Shown: piece by piece, positions 30,127-41,500 of the stretch
Layout: the number at the start of each line of letters is the position of its first letter
Position numbering within the stretch: position 1 is the stretch's first letter
NCBI GenBank assembly: GCA_037039685.1
Contig: JAWNGF010000015.1
Span: 139,001-203,000, forward strand
DNA length: 64,000 bases
Direction: 5' to 3'
Origin: Ceratobasidium sp. AG-K
Lineage: Eukaryota; Basidiomycota; Agaricomycetes; Cantharellales; Ceratobasidiaceae
Notes under the pieces: model-generated
Databases searched by the model: none
Told to the model about the DNA's origin: nothing
What the model saw: the letters and a program-made list of their open reading frames with translations, nothing else
Made by a program: the position numbers and the translations under genes

Positions 30127-31214
30127 GGGGAGCATCAGGCACCCTAAAGTCGGAATTAGATCATGTAGTCTCGGGAAATTGGAAGAAGTCTGTAAACAAA
30201 ATATATCTTTGTTCCACCAAAATGCAGACCAGCTTTGCGTTCCCATCACAATTGAAAGCCTGAAACACCTTATTACCATGGCCATGATCAACACAGGGGC
30301 ATTGGGAAACTTCATTAACTCCGAATACGTAAAAAAGCACACAATCCCAACAAAAAAGAAAAAGATGGCAAGAAGGGTCCAGGTGATAGATGGACGACCA
30401 ATAGCCAATGGTTTAATCAACAGGGAATGCACCTTCCAAGTCATTATGAACAACCATGTAGAAGACATTACTTGCAATGTCGCACTGTTAGGCCAATGCA
30501 CTGTGGTTCTTGGTATTCCCTTGCTGAAAAAGCATAACCCAAAAATCGATTGGGCAGCCAGGACATTGGAATTTGATTCAGATTACTGCAAGGCGGCATG
30601 CCTATATGAGGACTGTAACGCTGTAGAAGGGGGGGTAGTTGGTCAGCTTCCTGATGAATACATGTAGTTCAAGGATGTTTTTGTTTCCAAAGAAGTGGAC
30701 AAGCTACCGCCACACCAACCATACAACCTCAAAATTGAGTTGGAACCCAGTGCAAAACCCAAGATTGGTGTGGTATATTCCCTCACAAAGGAAGAAGATC
30801 AAATCTTGAGAAAATGGATTGACAAAAATTTGGATAAGGGATTTATTGTTCCTTCCACATCCCAATGGGCATCACCAGTAATGTTTGTCAAACTGCACAA
30901 CATAGAAGGTGTTCCCCAACCCCCAAGATTGTGCATGGACTACCAACACCTCAACAGCCAAACCAAGAAAAACCATTATCCACCGCCTAGAACCAATGAT
31001 CTTATTGAATGTGTCAAAGCTGCCAAGATCTTCACCCAACTTGATCTGAAATCTGGGTACAACCTGGTCAGGGTAGTGGACAAGGACGTTCACAAAACAG
31101 CATTCAGAACCAAATATGGGCTATTCAAAACAAGGGTCATGCCTTTTGGTCTCACTAATGCACCGGCCACTTTCCAAAATATGATGGATGCCAAGTTCAG
31201 GGACATCAAAGGGG
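30114..31214 (+). pseudogene. Gamma-H pol, N-terminal part: dead protease and RT, cut at the Gamma-X site
   Basis: The protease centre reads M-I-N-T-G-A, so the catalytic Asp is lost. A TAG at 30665-30667 precedes the RT. The RT reads through to F-R-D-I-K-G and is then cut within the codon before V-Y-V-E-I-Y-I-D-D. The rest of the same reading is found in reverse orientation ending at 34746. AGGGG at 31210-31214 is the target duplication of Gamma-X. Confidence 0.85.
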
Positions 31215-31658
31215 TGTCACAACCCTAGCTGAACCTTGGAGGCCGAGACTCCACAGGCAGTGAGGATGGGGGTTGGGGCAACGACAAGGGTCGAATGTAT
31301 GGCGCTTAGGCCTAAGTGAGTCACGCAATGAGTGATGGGGAAAATGACAAGAGAACAAGTCTTGTGGAGACAAGACTTGTGTTGCTGGTATATATACTAC
31401 CTACTGTGGCTACGTACAATAGAGAGCAAGCAACAAAGGAACACAAAAAGAGGAAAGGCAAGAGTCCGAGGGAAGAGGACAACACACAAAGGAAGAAGGA
31501 TAAGTCCATGGACTCCAAGGGAACAAGGGAACCGGCCAGGCAGACATGTCCCGCAGTCATGGCTTACATAAAGGCAACTCAATGCGCCAAGGCAAGAAAA
31601 ACGAGACCAAGCACAAGACAAACAGAACAAAACAAGGAGAGAAAGAAAGGTTGTGACA
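31215..31658 (-). repeat. Inverted Gamma LTR (3' LTR attributed to Gamma-X)
   Basis: 444 bp in reverse orientation, next to the polypurine complement CTGCCCCCCCTT. Its best match in the window is the plus-strand LTR at 34747-35192 (about 15 differences by eye), not the outer Gamma-H LTRs. Confidence 0.88.
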
Positions 31659-31682
31659 CTGCCCCCCCTTCTAGGTCAGAGC

Positions 31683-32157
31683 TCACTCCACCAACACAAA
31701 CTCCTCAGAATTGTCAATTACAAAAGGGTCCTCAGCTGACCCCGTCCCCCTCCACACCCCATGATCCTCCTCGTCATCTGTCAAATCGATTACAGTCTCC
31801 TCCCTAACCTCCAGGTCAACTGTGAGGTCAATTACCTCAAATGGGTTGCCTCCAAGCCGGACCTTGCAAGATCTGTCCATAATCTCAAGGGCATTGTGGA
31901 TGTCAACAGAAGCGTAGGCAATCCAGTTTGGGCCAGTGGACAAGGGGGCGGCCGACAAACGACCTGGGGGCCTCTCCTGACCAGTAGCGTGCGGATACAA
32001 GAAAATAGAAGTGTTGGCGCATGCTGGGATGCCAGTACATGCCTTGTTCCGGGGGGGGTACGACTTCAAGGGACCGCTTGAAGGTGGCTGAGCAAGTGTA
32101 AAGGTTGTGGTAGACCCAGACCATGACTGAGTTGGTGGATTGGCATTGGGAAGACAT
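31683..32157 (-). pseudogene. Gamma ORF3 in the inverted segment, frameshifted
   Basis: It starts at ATG 32157 with M-S-S-Q-C-Q-S-T-N-S and matches the 157-residue Gamma ORF3. One extra base near 31929 (CCCAAAC where other copies have CGCAAC) shifts the frame after about 76 residues. The second half, including F-E-V-I-D-L-T and V-I-D-L-T-D-D-E-E-D, is therefore in the frame of the upstream pol, so a pol-ORF3 fusion is readable instead. Confidence 0.8.
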
Positions 32158-34744
32158 GGCGCAGTGAGTGAAGTGGTGGTAGGATGTGGTTTTAGTGCAG
32201 GAGGGAAGAAAGTAAAAACTTTTTGATGAGGGACTTGGATCCCAGCAGCCTCTTTTATATGCTTAGAATGCCTAATGGGCCGTTCTTCCCTGTTATTGGC
32301 TGCCCAGTCATCCCTTGTTTCCTCATGGCGACGCTTCCTGGTGGCTCTGGGGACTTCTTTGATGGCGTCTGGATGTTCCTTGTGGAACTCATTAATGAGT
32401 TCTGATGCATTGCCAAGGTTCTCCAAGGGTTCCCAAGAGTCATGATCCGCAGTGTAGCCCTTCCATTTGACAAAATATTTCAGGATTCCTTTCTCCAACT
32501 TGGAACTTTGGATGCGTTCTACCTCATATTCTTCTTCACCTTCTGGTGTCTTGATATGTGGGGGTGGATCCACATGGCGGCCCTCAATTTCATCTTCCTT
32601 GTATTTGGCTAGGCGTGATACATTGATTACTGGATGCATGGTCATAGAAGGTGGGAGTTGTAGTTTGTACGCGTTCCTTCCTACTGCTTCCCGGATTGTG
32701 AAGGGGCCAAGTTGTTTATGCAATAATTCCAAGGATGGCCAATTGGTTGTGATGTGATTATGGCTTAGCCAAACCTTATTGCCCAGGATAAAGGGATCTC
32801 CTTGCCATCTTTTGTCGGCATATTCCTTGTCCCATTCTTTGCTCAGGGCCAAACTAGCCTTAGCTTTGTCCAGGTTGTCTTGGATACGTTGCGCATGTGC
32901 CGCAGCTTTTGGGACAGAGCCATCTTCCACCGGTGTACCTTTGATTGATGGGTGGCGAGCCATGTTGGCAAAGAAAGGTGTCATACCAATGCTAGAATGG
33001 AACAAGTTGTTATATGCAAATTTGGCAAAGGGTAAAAGTGAAGCCCAGTCATGTTGCTTGAAGGCGCAGTATGTCCAAATGAAAGCCTTGACTGTTTGAT
33101 TGATGCGTTCCGTTTGTCTGTCAGTTTCAGGGTGGTAAGCTGTAGAAAGTCTAGGCCGGATGTTCAGGGCTTGATAGAGCTCCCTCATGAATTTGGATGC
33201 AAAGGTTGGTCCACAATCTGATACAACTGTTTCTGGGGTGCCATGTAGCTTCCAGCAGTGTTCCATGAACAGTTCCGCAAGCTTGGGTGACATGGTTCTT
33301 TCAGTGCATGGGATGAAGTGTGCCATCTTGGTCTGGGTGTCAACAAGGACCAATATTGAGTCTAGGCCCTTGGACAGGGGGAGTTTGACAATCATATCAA
33401 CCAAAATGTGTTGGCAGGGTTTGGAGGGGAGTTCAAGTGGTTGTAATTCCCCCAGAGGGCGTTGATTAATGGGTTTTGACCGCTGGCATAAATCACATGA
33501 TGACATGTATTTGTTGACATAGGCCTTCATGGATGGCCACCAATACTGCTGTTTGATCATTTCCAGTGTTTTTGCTTGACCCATGTGTCTAACTGCTTTG
33601 TTGTTGTGGTGGAGTTCCAGGATCTGGCGCTTGATCTCATTCTTGTTTGGGATGTAGATCCTTCCTTTGTGGTACAGCATGTCATTCCTAATCTTCCAGT
33701 CTTTGAATTCTTTTTGTACCAAGGCAGGCGCTTTTTCTTGCTGGTTGCTAAGGAAAGCCCAGATTGATCTAACATATTCATCTTCTTGTGTCTGATTCTT
33801 GACTGCTTGCTGACTATCAGTGGTTGATGCCATACCCTGAGGTCCCTCTTCTGCCAAATTGATGAAGAGATGTGGCGAAAGTAGGGGTTTCTGAGGGACT
33901 ACTCCCCCTTCTAGGTTGTGGGCACTTCATTGACTGAGTGCATCTGCTTTGCCATTAAGGTTGCCGGCTCTGTACTTGATTTGGAAGTTAAACTCCAAGA
34001 GGAAGACGGCCCATCTGTTCTGTCTTTTTGTCAACACTTTGGAGGTCATGAAATACTCCAGGTTCTTGTGATTGGTAATGAGCAGTACCAGGATCTCAGT
34101 TCCTTCCAAAAGATGACGCGATTCTTTGAATGCTTTGTTGATTGCCTAGAGTTCCTTGTCAAAGATGTTGTAGTTACGTTCTGCTGGGGATAGGCTTTTG
34201 GACATAAACGCGACAGGGTGGAGTTTGTTGTCAGGACCATATTGGTTGAGGACTGCTCCTGTGGCCTTGTCTGATGCATCACATTCAATGATGAACCCTT
34301 TGTCCTGGTCAGGTTGTAGAAGGATAGGTGCCTTGATGAATTCCTTGATTAATCCCTGGAAGGTGAGTTCCGCTTCCATTCCCCTTTCCCATTGCTTTGT
34401 TTTCATAGTCAAATCATACAGGGGTTGTACTATATGGGTATAATTTCGGATAAAACGCTGGTAGAAGTTTGCAAATCCTAGGAACGTGTGCACATCTGTA
34501 ACGTTCTTGGGTGTCAGCCACTTTTTGATTGTTGCTATATTCTCCTCTTGCATCTCAACCAGCTCTCCTGATATGACTAGCCCTAGGTGGTCAACCTTAG
34601 GGACATGAAAAGAGCACTTTTTGAGGGAACAATAGAGACCCAGGCAATGTAGGCGGTGCAGGACCTCTTTCACATGCATGGGATGTTCTTTGGGGTTCTT
34701 GGAGAAGATTAAGATATCATCAATGTAGATTTCCACATACACCC
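31683..34744 (-). pseudogene. Inverted Gamma pol: RT C-terminal part to chromodomain, running into ORF3
   Basis: It starts (34744) with the RT box Y-V-E-I-Y-I-D-D-I-L and is one frame down to 31683, with stops only at 34146-34148 (TAG) and 33925-33927 (TGA). The 724-codon stretch 33857-31683 is open and includes the integrase HHCC and D, D, E motifs, a GPF motif, and a W-E-P chromodomain near 32540-32420. Because of the ORF3 frameshift it continues into the ORF3 C-terminus and ends F-V-L-V-E. The N-terminal RT half is the forward piece ending at 31214. Confidence 0.87.
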
Positions 34745-34746
34745 CT

Positions 34747-35192
34747 TGTCACAACCTTTTCTTTCTCTCCTTGTTTTGTCCTGTTTGTCTTGTGCTTGGT
34801 CTCGTTTTTCTTGCCTTGGCGCATTGAGTTGCCTTTATGTAAGCCATGACTGTGGGACATGCCTGCCTGGCCTGTTCCCTTGTTCCCTTGGAGTCCATGG
34901 ACTTATCCTTCTTCCTTTGTGTGTTGTCCTCTTCCCTCGGACTCTTGCCTTTCCTCTTTTTGTGTTCCTTTGTTGCTTGCTCTCTATTGTACATAGCCAC
35001 AGTAGGTAGTATATATACCAGCAACAAAAGTCTTGTTCTCCACAAGACTTGTTCTCTTGTTGTTTTCCCCATCACTCAGTGCATGACTCACTTAGGCCTA
35101 AGCGCCATACATTTGACCCTCGTCGTCACCCCAACCCCCATCCTCACTGCCTGTGGAGTCTTGGCCTCCAAGGTTCAGCTAGGGTTGTGACA
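34747..35192 (+). repeat. Gamma-X 5' LTR
   Basis: 446 bp, TGTCACAACC to GGTTGTGACA. CCCCT at 34742-34746 is the reverse complement of AGGGG at 31210-31214, the other side of the same insertion site. TATATATA lies at 35010-35017 and the predicted start ACAAGACTTGTTCT at 35042-35055. Confidence 0.9.
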
Positions 35193-35194
35193 CT

Positions 35195-35208
35195 AGAACA
35201 AGTCTTGT
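35195..35208 (+). promoter_or_regulatory. Gamma-X predicted self-primer binding site
   Basis: AGAACAAGTCTTGT, two bases after the LTR, is the exact reverse complement of the predicted transcript start 35042-35055 (14 of 14). The leader continues to the gag ATG at 35599 without other coding signal. Confidence 0.66.
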
Positions 35209-35598
35209 CGCCTTTGCTGCGGATACAGCCTTTGTCGCTGTTGGAACCAGGTCTTTCATCACCGGGTCACCTCTGAGCAATTGCACACCCCTCACCGTTG
35301 TCAGCTAATACCCCCATCTCTCCCCTGCATCATTTACACGTCGAGGCACACTGCAGCTTGCACCCATTAGCCTGTCAACGACGTCCCCAATCCTCTGATA
35401 TCACTGAACCATGGCCACCTAATCAGGAAGCACCATTCATATATTCTATTGGAACAAGGACCTCTGAGACCATCGCACTGAACCTACCATCAACTAGGTT
35501 CCCCCTATACATTCCATCTCTACCCAGGGGATATATTTTTCTATAGCATACACTACTAGCCAATTTTGGTCAAAGCGCACCAGGAAGCACATTTTTAG

Positions 35599-37097
35599 AT
35601 GTCCAACAGAAGCTGTCCAAATTCAGCAGATTCCTACCAAGCAACAATGTCTTCCATGATGCCCTCCTTCTCTAAGGGCAAAAGCCCCATTGCAATACCT
35701 CCACCAGAAACCCCCCTTCATCAAACTCACTTCTCAGAACCTCCCCCATCAAGGAAAGAAGGCGACAAGGAAGGATCAGTAGGGAATACAACCATTCGTT
35801 CCCAACCGGCCCCCTACAAAACCTTTGACGCAGAATCAAGACCACCATCCCCTGCCATTAAGGAATACAAGGGCGACTCCTGGTGGGAAACCCATGAAGG
35901 CAATTTTCAAAAAGAAGTTCTCTTCATTCTCAGAGAATTATTGTTGTGCCATAGTCTCATGGCAGAGAGGTTGGAACATGTCGAACAATGGATCCTACAT
36001 AATAGGGATGATGGAAATATCTGCATCAACCAACTGACGGAAATTGCGGATCAAAATTGCGAACTATACAACAAAATGACAGATCAACATAGAATAACAA
36101 GGGATGCAGTTTGGGCACAAGGAATTGTGTCAAGTGGGAGACCAACGGGAGGAAGTGGAACAACTATGGCTCAAACCAACACCCTAACAACCAGTCAACT
36201 AGGGTTGTTGCTAGGAGGAGGAACAGCAACCCAAGGACTAAGGGGCTCTATGATCCAATTTGCATCACCCTTGTCAGGAACAAAAACAGCCCTGGCATCT
36301 TTGATCTTTAGAAGAGGAAGAACAGAAAAATCAGCAGCGTCCAAACCAACTGAATTCCAGGGCGAGCGAGGAGCCAAGGCCAGGGATTTTACTTACTCCT
36401 GCGCAAATTACATTGCCAACTCCCACTATGCCACCGCCTTGGATGAAAAGAAAATCCATCTTATCATTTCATACCTACGCGGCCCTGCTATTGACTGGAT
36501 TCGCCCGTTCCAAGACCTACACAATGCAGGCGTACCCCAAGCCATTTTTACAAATCTAGATATCTTTCAGCAGGAGTGGGAATTAGCCTTTGGCAAAATA
36601 GAGCAAGTAGAGGTCTACAGACAGAAGTACAAGGCACTTTCCCAGACCAAAACAGTGGTCAAATACCTCACCCAATTTAGGATTCTGTTGGCACTGCTAG
36701 ACTACAACGAGCAGACCCTGAAAGATGACTTCTACGCGGGGCTCAAGGACAACATCAAGGATATGCTAACCTCCCAGGCCTATAATTGCCACAATGCAAC
36801 ACTACAGGAACTGTTTACTAGGACCCAGGAAATTGATGCCACGCTCATTGCAAGGAACATGGAGAAAAAGGGAACCAACATCCCAGAGAAGGTCACTTCA
36901 AGCAGCACCCAGAAGCGGGTAACCATGAACGCAACAGCGCATAGATACCAGAAAGGAGAAGCGATCTACACAGTTACTCCCCAAGGCAGCAAGAAGGGCA
37001 CAATCAAATCAATTAACAAGAACAAATGCGGTTTCCTTATCCCCAAGGTCAAATGGGCTGATGGAACAACATGAGAAATCCCGTTTAGCTTCATCCA
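35599..37097 (+). pseudogene. Gamma-X gag, 491 codons open, 3' end deleted
   Basis: ATG 35599; open to a TGA at 37072-37074 where Gamma-Y has TCA. It has the same N-terminal Pro/Glu-rich region, the capsid-like part (F-T-Y-S-C-A-N-Y-I, Q-E-W-E-L-A-F-G-K-I, L-T-Q-F-R-I-L, L-K-D-N-I-K-D-M-L) and the conserved region before the knuckle (Y-T-V-T-P-Q-G-S-K-K-G). After F-S-F-I-Q the sequence jumps into integrase, so the CCHC knuckle, the frameshift site, protease, RT and RNase H are gone. A gag lacking its knuckle could still be translated, but packaging is doubtful. Confidence 0.85.
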
Positions 37098-37318
37098 AAG
37101 GAAGGATCTACATCCCAAACAAGAATGAGATCAAGCGCCAGATCCTGGAACTCCACAACAACAACAAAGCAGTTAGACACATGGGTCAAGCAAAAACACT
37201 GGAAATGATCAAACAGCAGTATTGGTGGCCATCCATGAAGGCCTATGTCAACAAATACATGTCATCATGTGATTTATGCCAGTGGTCAAAACCCATTAAT
37301 CAATGCCCTCTGGGGGAA
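37098..37318 (+). pseudogene. Gamma integrase N-terminal piece after a deletion
   Basis: It reads G-R-I-Y-I-P-N-K-N-E-I-K, then the HHCC finger (H-N-N-N-K-A-V-R-H, C-D-L-C), up to C-P-L-G-E. The junction with gag at about 37097 has the short shared sequence CAA, typical of an end-joined deletion. The Beta-3 insertion interrupts it after GGGAA (37314-37318); the reading resumes at 44546. Confidence 0.85.
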
Positions 37319-37773
37319 TGTTGTAGGCTTCTTCTTGGTGGCTATGAGACAAGCCGCAACGGAGAGTGGACGGCACTAAGACCTAAGTGACCTCTTGAAC
37401 CGCAACACACTTAAGCGTCTGTAGGCTCTTGAGGGTAGGGGTGGTTCTAAGTGTCACTCAAAGGGGATGTTTTGACGAGACAAAACAAGCTGGGGTTACC
37501 AGGCTTGTTGGTCCTCTATATATATTCAAGAAGTGGCCGAGTCATACAAGGCGCAGCCACATGAGTCATACAGTCTACCAGTCAGGAGTGTCCATGTGAG
37601 TCATGCTGTATGAACAGACATGACTCGTTCAAAGCACAGCCGCGTTACCCAATGTAACAGGACAACCACAAGAAGGTGGCAACACAGGGAACGGAAACGG
37701 AACACAACACAAAAGAAAGGAATAGGCGGGCAAGACAACAGTCGAGTCCAATGGAGTGAGCTGGCTCACGACA
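37319..37773 (-). repeat. Beta-3 3' LTR
   Basis: 455 bp in reverse orientation; ends ACGACA at 37773 and is followed by the polypurine complement TTACTCCCCCCT. Compared with 44091-44545 it shows more CpG loss (for example CAACACAG against CAACGCGG). Confidence 0.93.
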
Positions 37774-37814
37774 TTACTCCCCCCTAAGAGTCCGTTTGGG
37801 GGACCTGAACAGAC

Positions 37815-38579
37815 CTATTGCACAGCACAGTCCTTTTCCTTCTTCAACATATACTCCTCCAACCCCTCCTCCTCCTCCAAGGTTAGGTCAATGGGATTGA
37901 AAACGGTATTTCCCGGTTCGTCCGAGAATTTTTCCCATTCCTCCCATGTCTCTTCCTTCGTCCAGTCCGCCTTGGACCAGTCCAAAATCCTCTCCTGGGC
38001 CTCCACAAATTCCTCATCCCATTGTCGCACATCGGGCTCTGCCTCCTTCCATGCTGACACGTCAGTCTCCTCCTTCCTCCACCAGTAAGGTTCCCATTCG
38101 ATTTTTTCCTTCTGGTACCTGCCCCTCTCCATCCTCCAGTCGCTCAGGTCCTTTTCGTAGTTGGCGTCCCAGGCATCGTTCCATCTAGGTCGGAGTGTTG
38201 GTTGCATTCCGTCGTAACCTGGTACCCACTCGCTTGAGTACGCTCCTTCTTGTCCCCATTCGACCACTCCGAGCATGTGGGTGGAGAGGAGGACGACCTC
38301 CAAGACCTGGAAAGCGGCGCACCCTCGGCAGACGAATATGTCCTTTCGCAGGAGCTGCATGCGTGTCGGCCATTTTTTCCTGACCCACTGGAATTCCCCC
38401 AGGTCTGAGTGGAGGATATCGTCCGAGGCCCTGAAGTGCATCCTTCCAGAGCCTTGTTGCGACCTCTTGAAGACGTAGAGGGCGGCTCTGGAGTCAAGGA
38501 TTCTTGCCGTGGCAAAGGCAGGTCCTTCAAGGACGTGGGTAAGGTTGTTGGCAATGGTGGAGCGGGTGATGGCGGGCAT
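37815..38579 (-). CDS. Beta-3 ORF3, 254 aa, intact novel protein with CxGC core and IDLT acidic tail
   Basis: ATG at 38579, matching the Beta-2 start; four more in-frame codons lie upstream. Residues 54-66 read D-I-L-H-S-D-L-G-E-F-Q-W-V, and 80-97 include I-F-V-C84-R-G-C87 and then E-V-V. The same pattern is in Alpha ORF3 (L-I-H-x-x-L-G-x-L-L-W-V ... Y-Y-H-C-x-G-C ... V-V), so they are homologous. Residues 133-215 are highly charged with a Trp about every ten residues (W167, W177, W187). The tail is P229-I-D-L-T-L-E-E-E-E-G-L-E-E. There is no signal peptide or membrane helix. It overlaps the pol tail in the -1 frame. Function unknown; chromatin or SUMO targeting is a hypothesis only. Confidence 0.85.
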   Translation of the reverse strand: MPAITRSTIANNLTHVLEGPAFATARILDSRAALYVFKRSQQGSGRMHFRASDDILHSDLGEFQWVRKKWPTRMQLLRKDIFVCRGCAAFQVLEVVLLSTHMLGVVEWGQEGAYSSEWVPGYDGMQPTLRPRWNDAWDANYEKDLSDWRMERGRYQKEKIEWEPYWWRKEETDVSAWKEAEPDVRQWDEEFVEAQERILDWSKADWTKEETWEEWEKFSDEPGNTVFNPIDLTLEEEEGLEEYMLKKEKDCAVQ

Positions 38580-41500
38580 TGTCGGCAACAAAAAAGATTA
38601 AGTGATTTGAGCGAGGAGTGAAGATTGGAGTAGTTGCAAGTTTTGCAGATATCGCTGCCGGTTGTTCCCTCCCTCCCTTTTATCTTCTCTGGGACGTAGT
38701 TAGATGGCGTGGGAGCTTTGGGGTGTCGGCGTAGAAGGTCTTTGATGATCCTTGAAAGGTGACCAAAATCTTCCGCCCTTTGTTCTGTGTCTTCCTCACT
38801 TCCATAACCCTTCCATCTGACCCTGTAGAAAAGACCGTCCTTTGTCTTTTTCCAGTCCAAAATCTTTTCTACTTTGTATTCTTCTTCTCCTTCTTCTGTT
38901 ATGATCGGCGGTGGTTGGGGTTGGTTACGGCTGAATTCAGTGTCTCCTTTGTAAGGGCTGAGCAAATCGATGTGGAAAACAGGGTGCACCCTCATTGTTG
39001 CCGGTAAATCAAGCTCATAGGCATGTGACCCTATCTGTCGCTTCACAACAAATGGCCCGTGTTTTTTGTTATCCAGTTTCTTTGAGGGTCTTTTGGTTTG
39101 AATGTTTTTTCCCAGCAGCCATACTAGATCTCCTTCTTGGTACTCATTCTTTGGCTCATCTTCTGGGAGCCTTTGGGTTTCCATTGATGCAATTGCTTCG
39201 TCATGGATTCTACGCCATTTTCCAGTGATGTTGTTTGCCTCTGGAACCGCTGATTCTTCTGATGAGATGTTCCACAGTGGTTCCCTCCCGTAGACAATTT
39301 CGAAAGGGGAACTACCTGTTACGCGGTGCTTCTGTAGATTATAGCTGAACTCCGCAATTGGTAATAAGTCCGCCCAATCATCCTGCCGGTAGTTGACGAA
39401 CGATTGTAACCAGCCTTCCATCCATTGATTGATTCTCTCTGTTATTCCATCTGTCTGGGGGTGGTAGGCAGTACTGAAGCCTGGGTTTGTTCCAATTTTC
39501 TCGTAAATGGCCTTCATAAGTTTGGAATTGAAAGTAGTCCCTTGGTCTGAGATAGTGCTCTTTGGAAAACCGTGCAGTTTCCAAACATTTGTGATGAAAA
39601 GATTTGCCAGGTTGCTTGCTGTGTGAGATTCTTTGCAGGGTATGAAGTGTGCCATTCTTGAGAACCGGTCCACCACTACTAAGATGCTATCTGATCCTCT
39701 GGATTTTGGTAACTTCACTACGAAGTCGAACGCTATGTCTTCCCATGGTCCTTTCGGAATTTCCAAAGGCTTGATCGGGACTATTGACTTCGATCCCTTT
39801 GTCCGTTGGCAGGTCTCGCAGGATTCCACATATCTGTTTATGCTTTGCTTCATTCCTGGCCAGAAGTATCTTCTTGATATGAGTTCCAGTGTTCTAGCCT
39901 GTCCTTGATGTCCTGCGATTTTTGAGTTGTGATGAACTCGCATGATGGCCAGTCTGGATTCCTTATCTTCTGGCACGTAGATCCTTCCCTTGAACCATAA
40001 TAGTCCCTCCTTGAAATCATAATCTTTTGCGCTGTGTTGTAGGGTTTTTGGTAACGTTTCCCTTGATTTGCAGATTTCTCTGATTTGTGCCAATCCTTCA
40101 TCTGTTTCCTGAGCCTCCTTGATAGTCTCTATGATGTTTGTGTCTACTTGTCCCATGAATCCTTTGAATCTTTCGACAGATATCATAACTTGTTCTGGCG
40201 TCGGGATATCTTCATGGTCTGACCGTCTTGACAACAGGTCCGGTTTTGATGACAGGATTCCGGGGCGATATATGATGTCAAAGTTATAGGAAGCAAGTAA
40301 TTGGTGCCATCTTGCGTGTCGGCGGTTGAACGTTCTTGCTTCCTTCCAGAATTGTAGGTTCCTATGATCGGTGTAGATAGTGATAGGGTCTCTTGTTCCT
40401 TCAAGATAAAGCCTCCAATGTGTTAAAGATTCTATGATAGCCATAAGTTCTTTATCATGGATGTCGTAGTTGAGTTGAGCCTCATTGAAAGATTTTGAAA
40501 GATAAGCAATAGGATGCAAGTAGCCATCGTCTTGCCTTTGCGACAAGATTGCTCCCATTGCTACTCCACTTGCGTCTGTTTCCAGGAAGAAAGGCTTGTC
40601 AGGGTTTGGATGGCGTAGAGTGGGTTCCTTGCTGATTTCTGTTTTTAGGGCCACAAATGCTTCCTGCTGATCGCTACCCCATTCCCATTTGTTCTCTTTT
40701 CTTGTCAAGGTTGTCAGGGGTTTCGCTAATCGGCTGAAATTTGGTACGAATCTTCGGTAGAAATTTGCAAATCCTAGGAATGCCTGAACTTGCTTGACCG
40801 TTCTTGGTTCCTTCCATTCCTTTATTGACTTGACCTTTTCTTCCTCCATAGAGATGCCCGAATCGCTGATTCCTAGTCCAGTATATGTCAATTTGGTGAC
40901 AAAGAATTCGCATTTTGGAAGCTTTGCAAAAAGATTTTCCTCCAGTAAGATCTTTAGTACTTTTCTGACATCCACGGTGTGTTGGTTTCTGTCCTTAGAG
41001 AAGACTAGGATGTCGTCAATGTATACTATGACGCATACGTCAATAAGATCATGGAAAATGTGATTCATATATCTTTGGAAAATGGCCGGCGCGTTTTTCA
41101 GTCCAAAAGGCATGACGACGTATTCGAACAGTCCTTCTTTTGTTCTGAAAGCTGTCTTCCATTCGTCGCCTTCTCTAATTCTGATATTGTTGAAACCCAT
41201 GCGTAGATTGATTTTGGAGAAAATCTTTGCGTCCTTGATTTTATCCAGGAGGTCTTCCATTAGGGGCATTGGGAATCTGTCGTCCTTTGTAATGGCATTG
41301 ACTCCTCTGAGATCTTGAACAAGTCGAAGTTGGCGTACTGCCTCTGGGTTTTTGGGATCGATTGGCTTTTTGACAAAGAAGCAAGGTGAGGCAATGGGTG
41401 ATTTGCTTGGTCGGATTTTTCCCGCTGCAATTTCTTCATCCAAGTATTCTCTTAGTGCAATTGACTCTGCTGGAGAGAGTGGGATAGGTCTGGCCGGTTT

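Noticed and set aside
37815..38579. ORF3 as an envelope glycoprotein
   Set aside because: No signal peptide, no hydrophobic membrane helix and no furin-like site; the proteins are charged, Trp-rich or coiled-coil.
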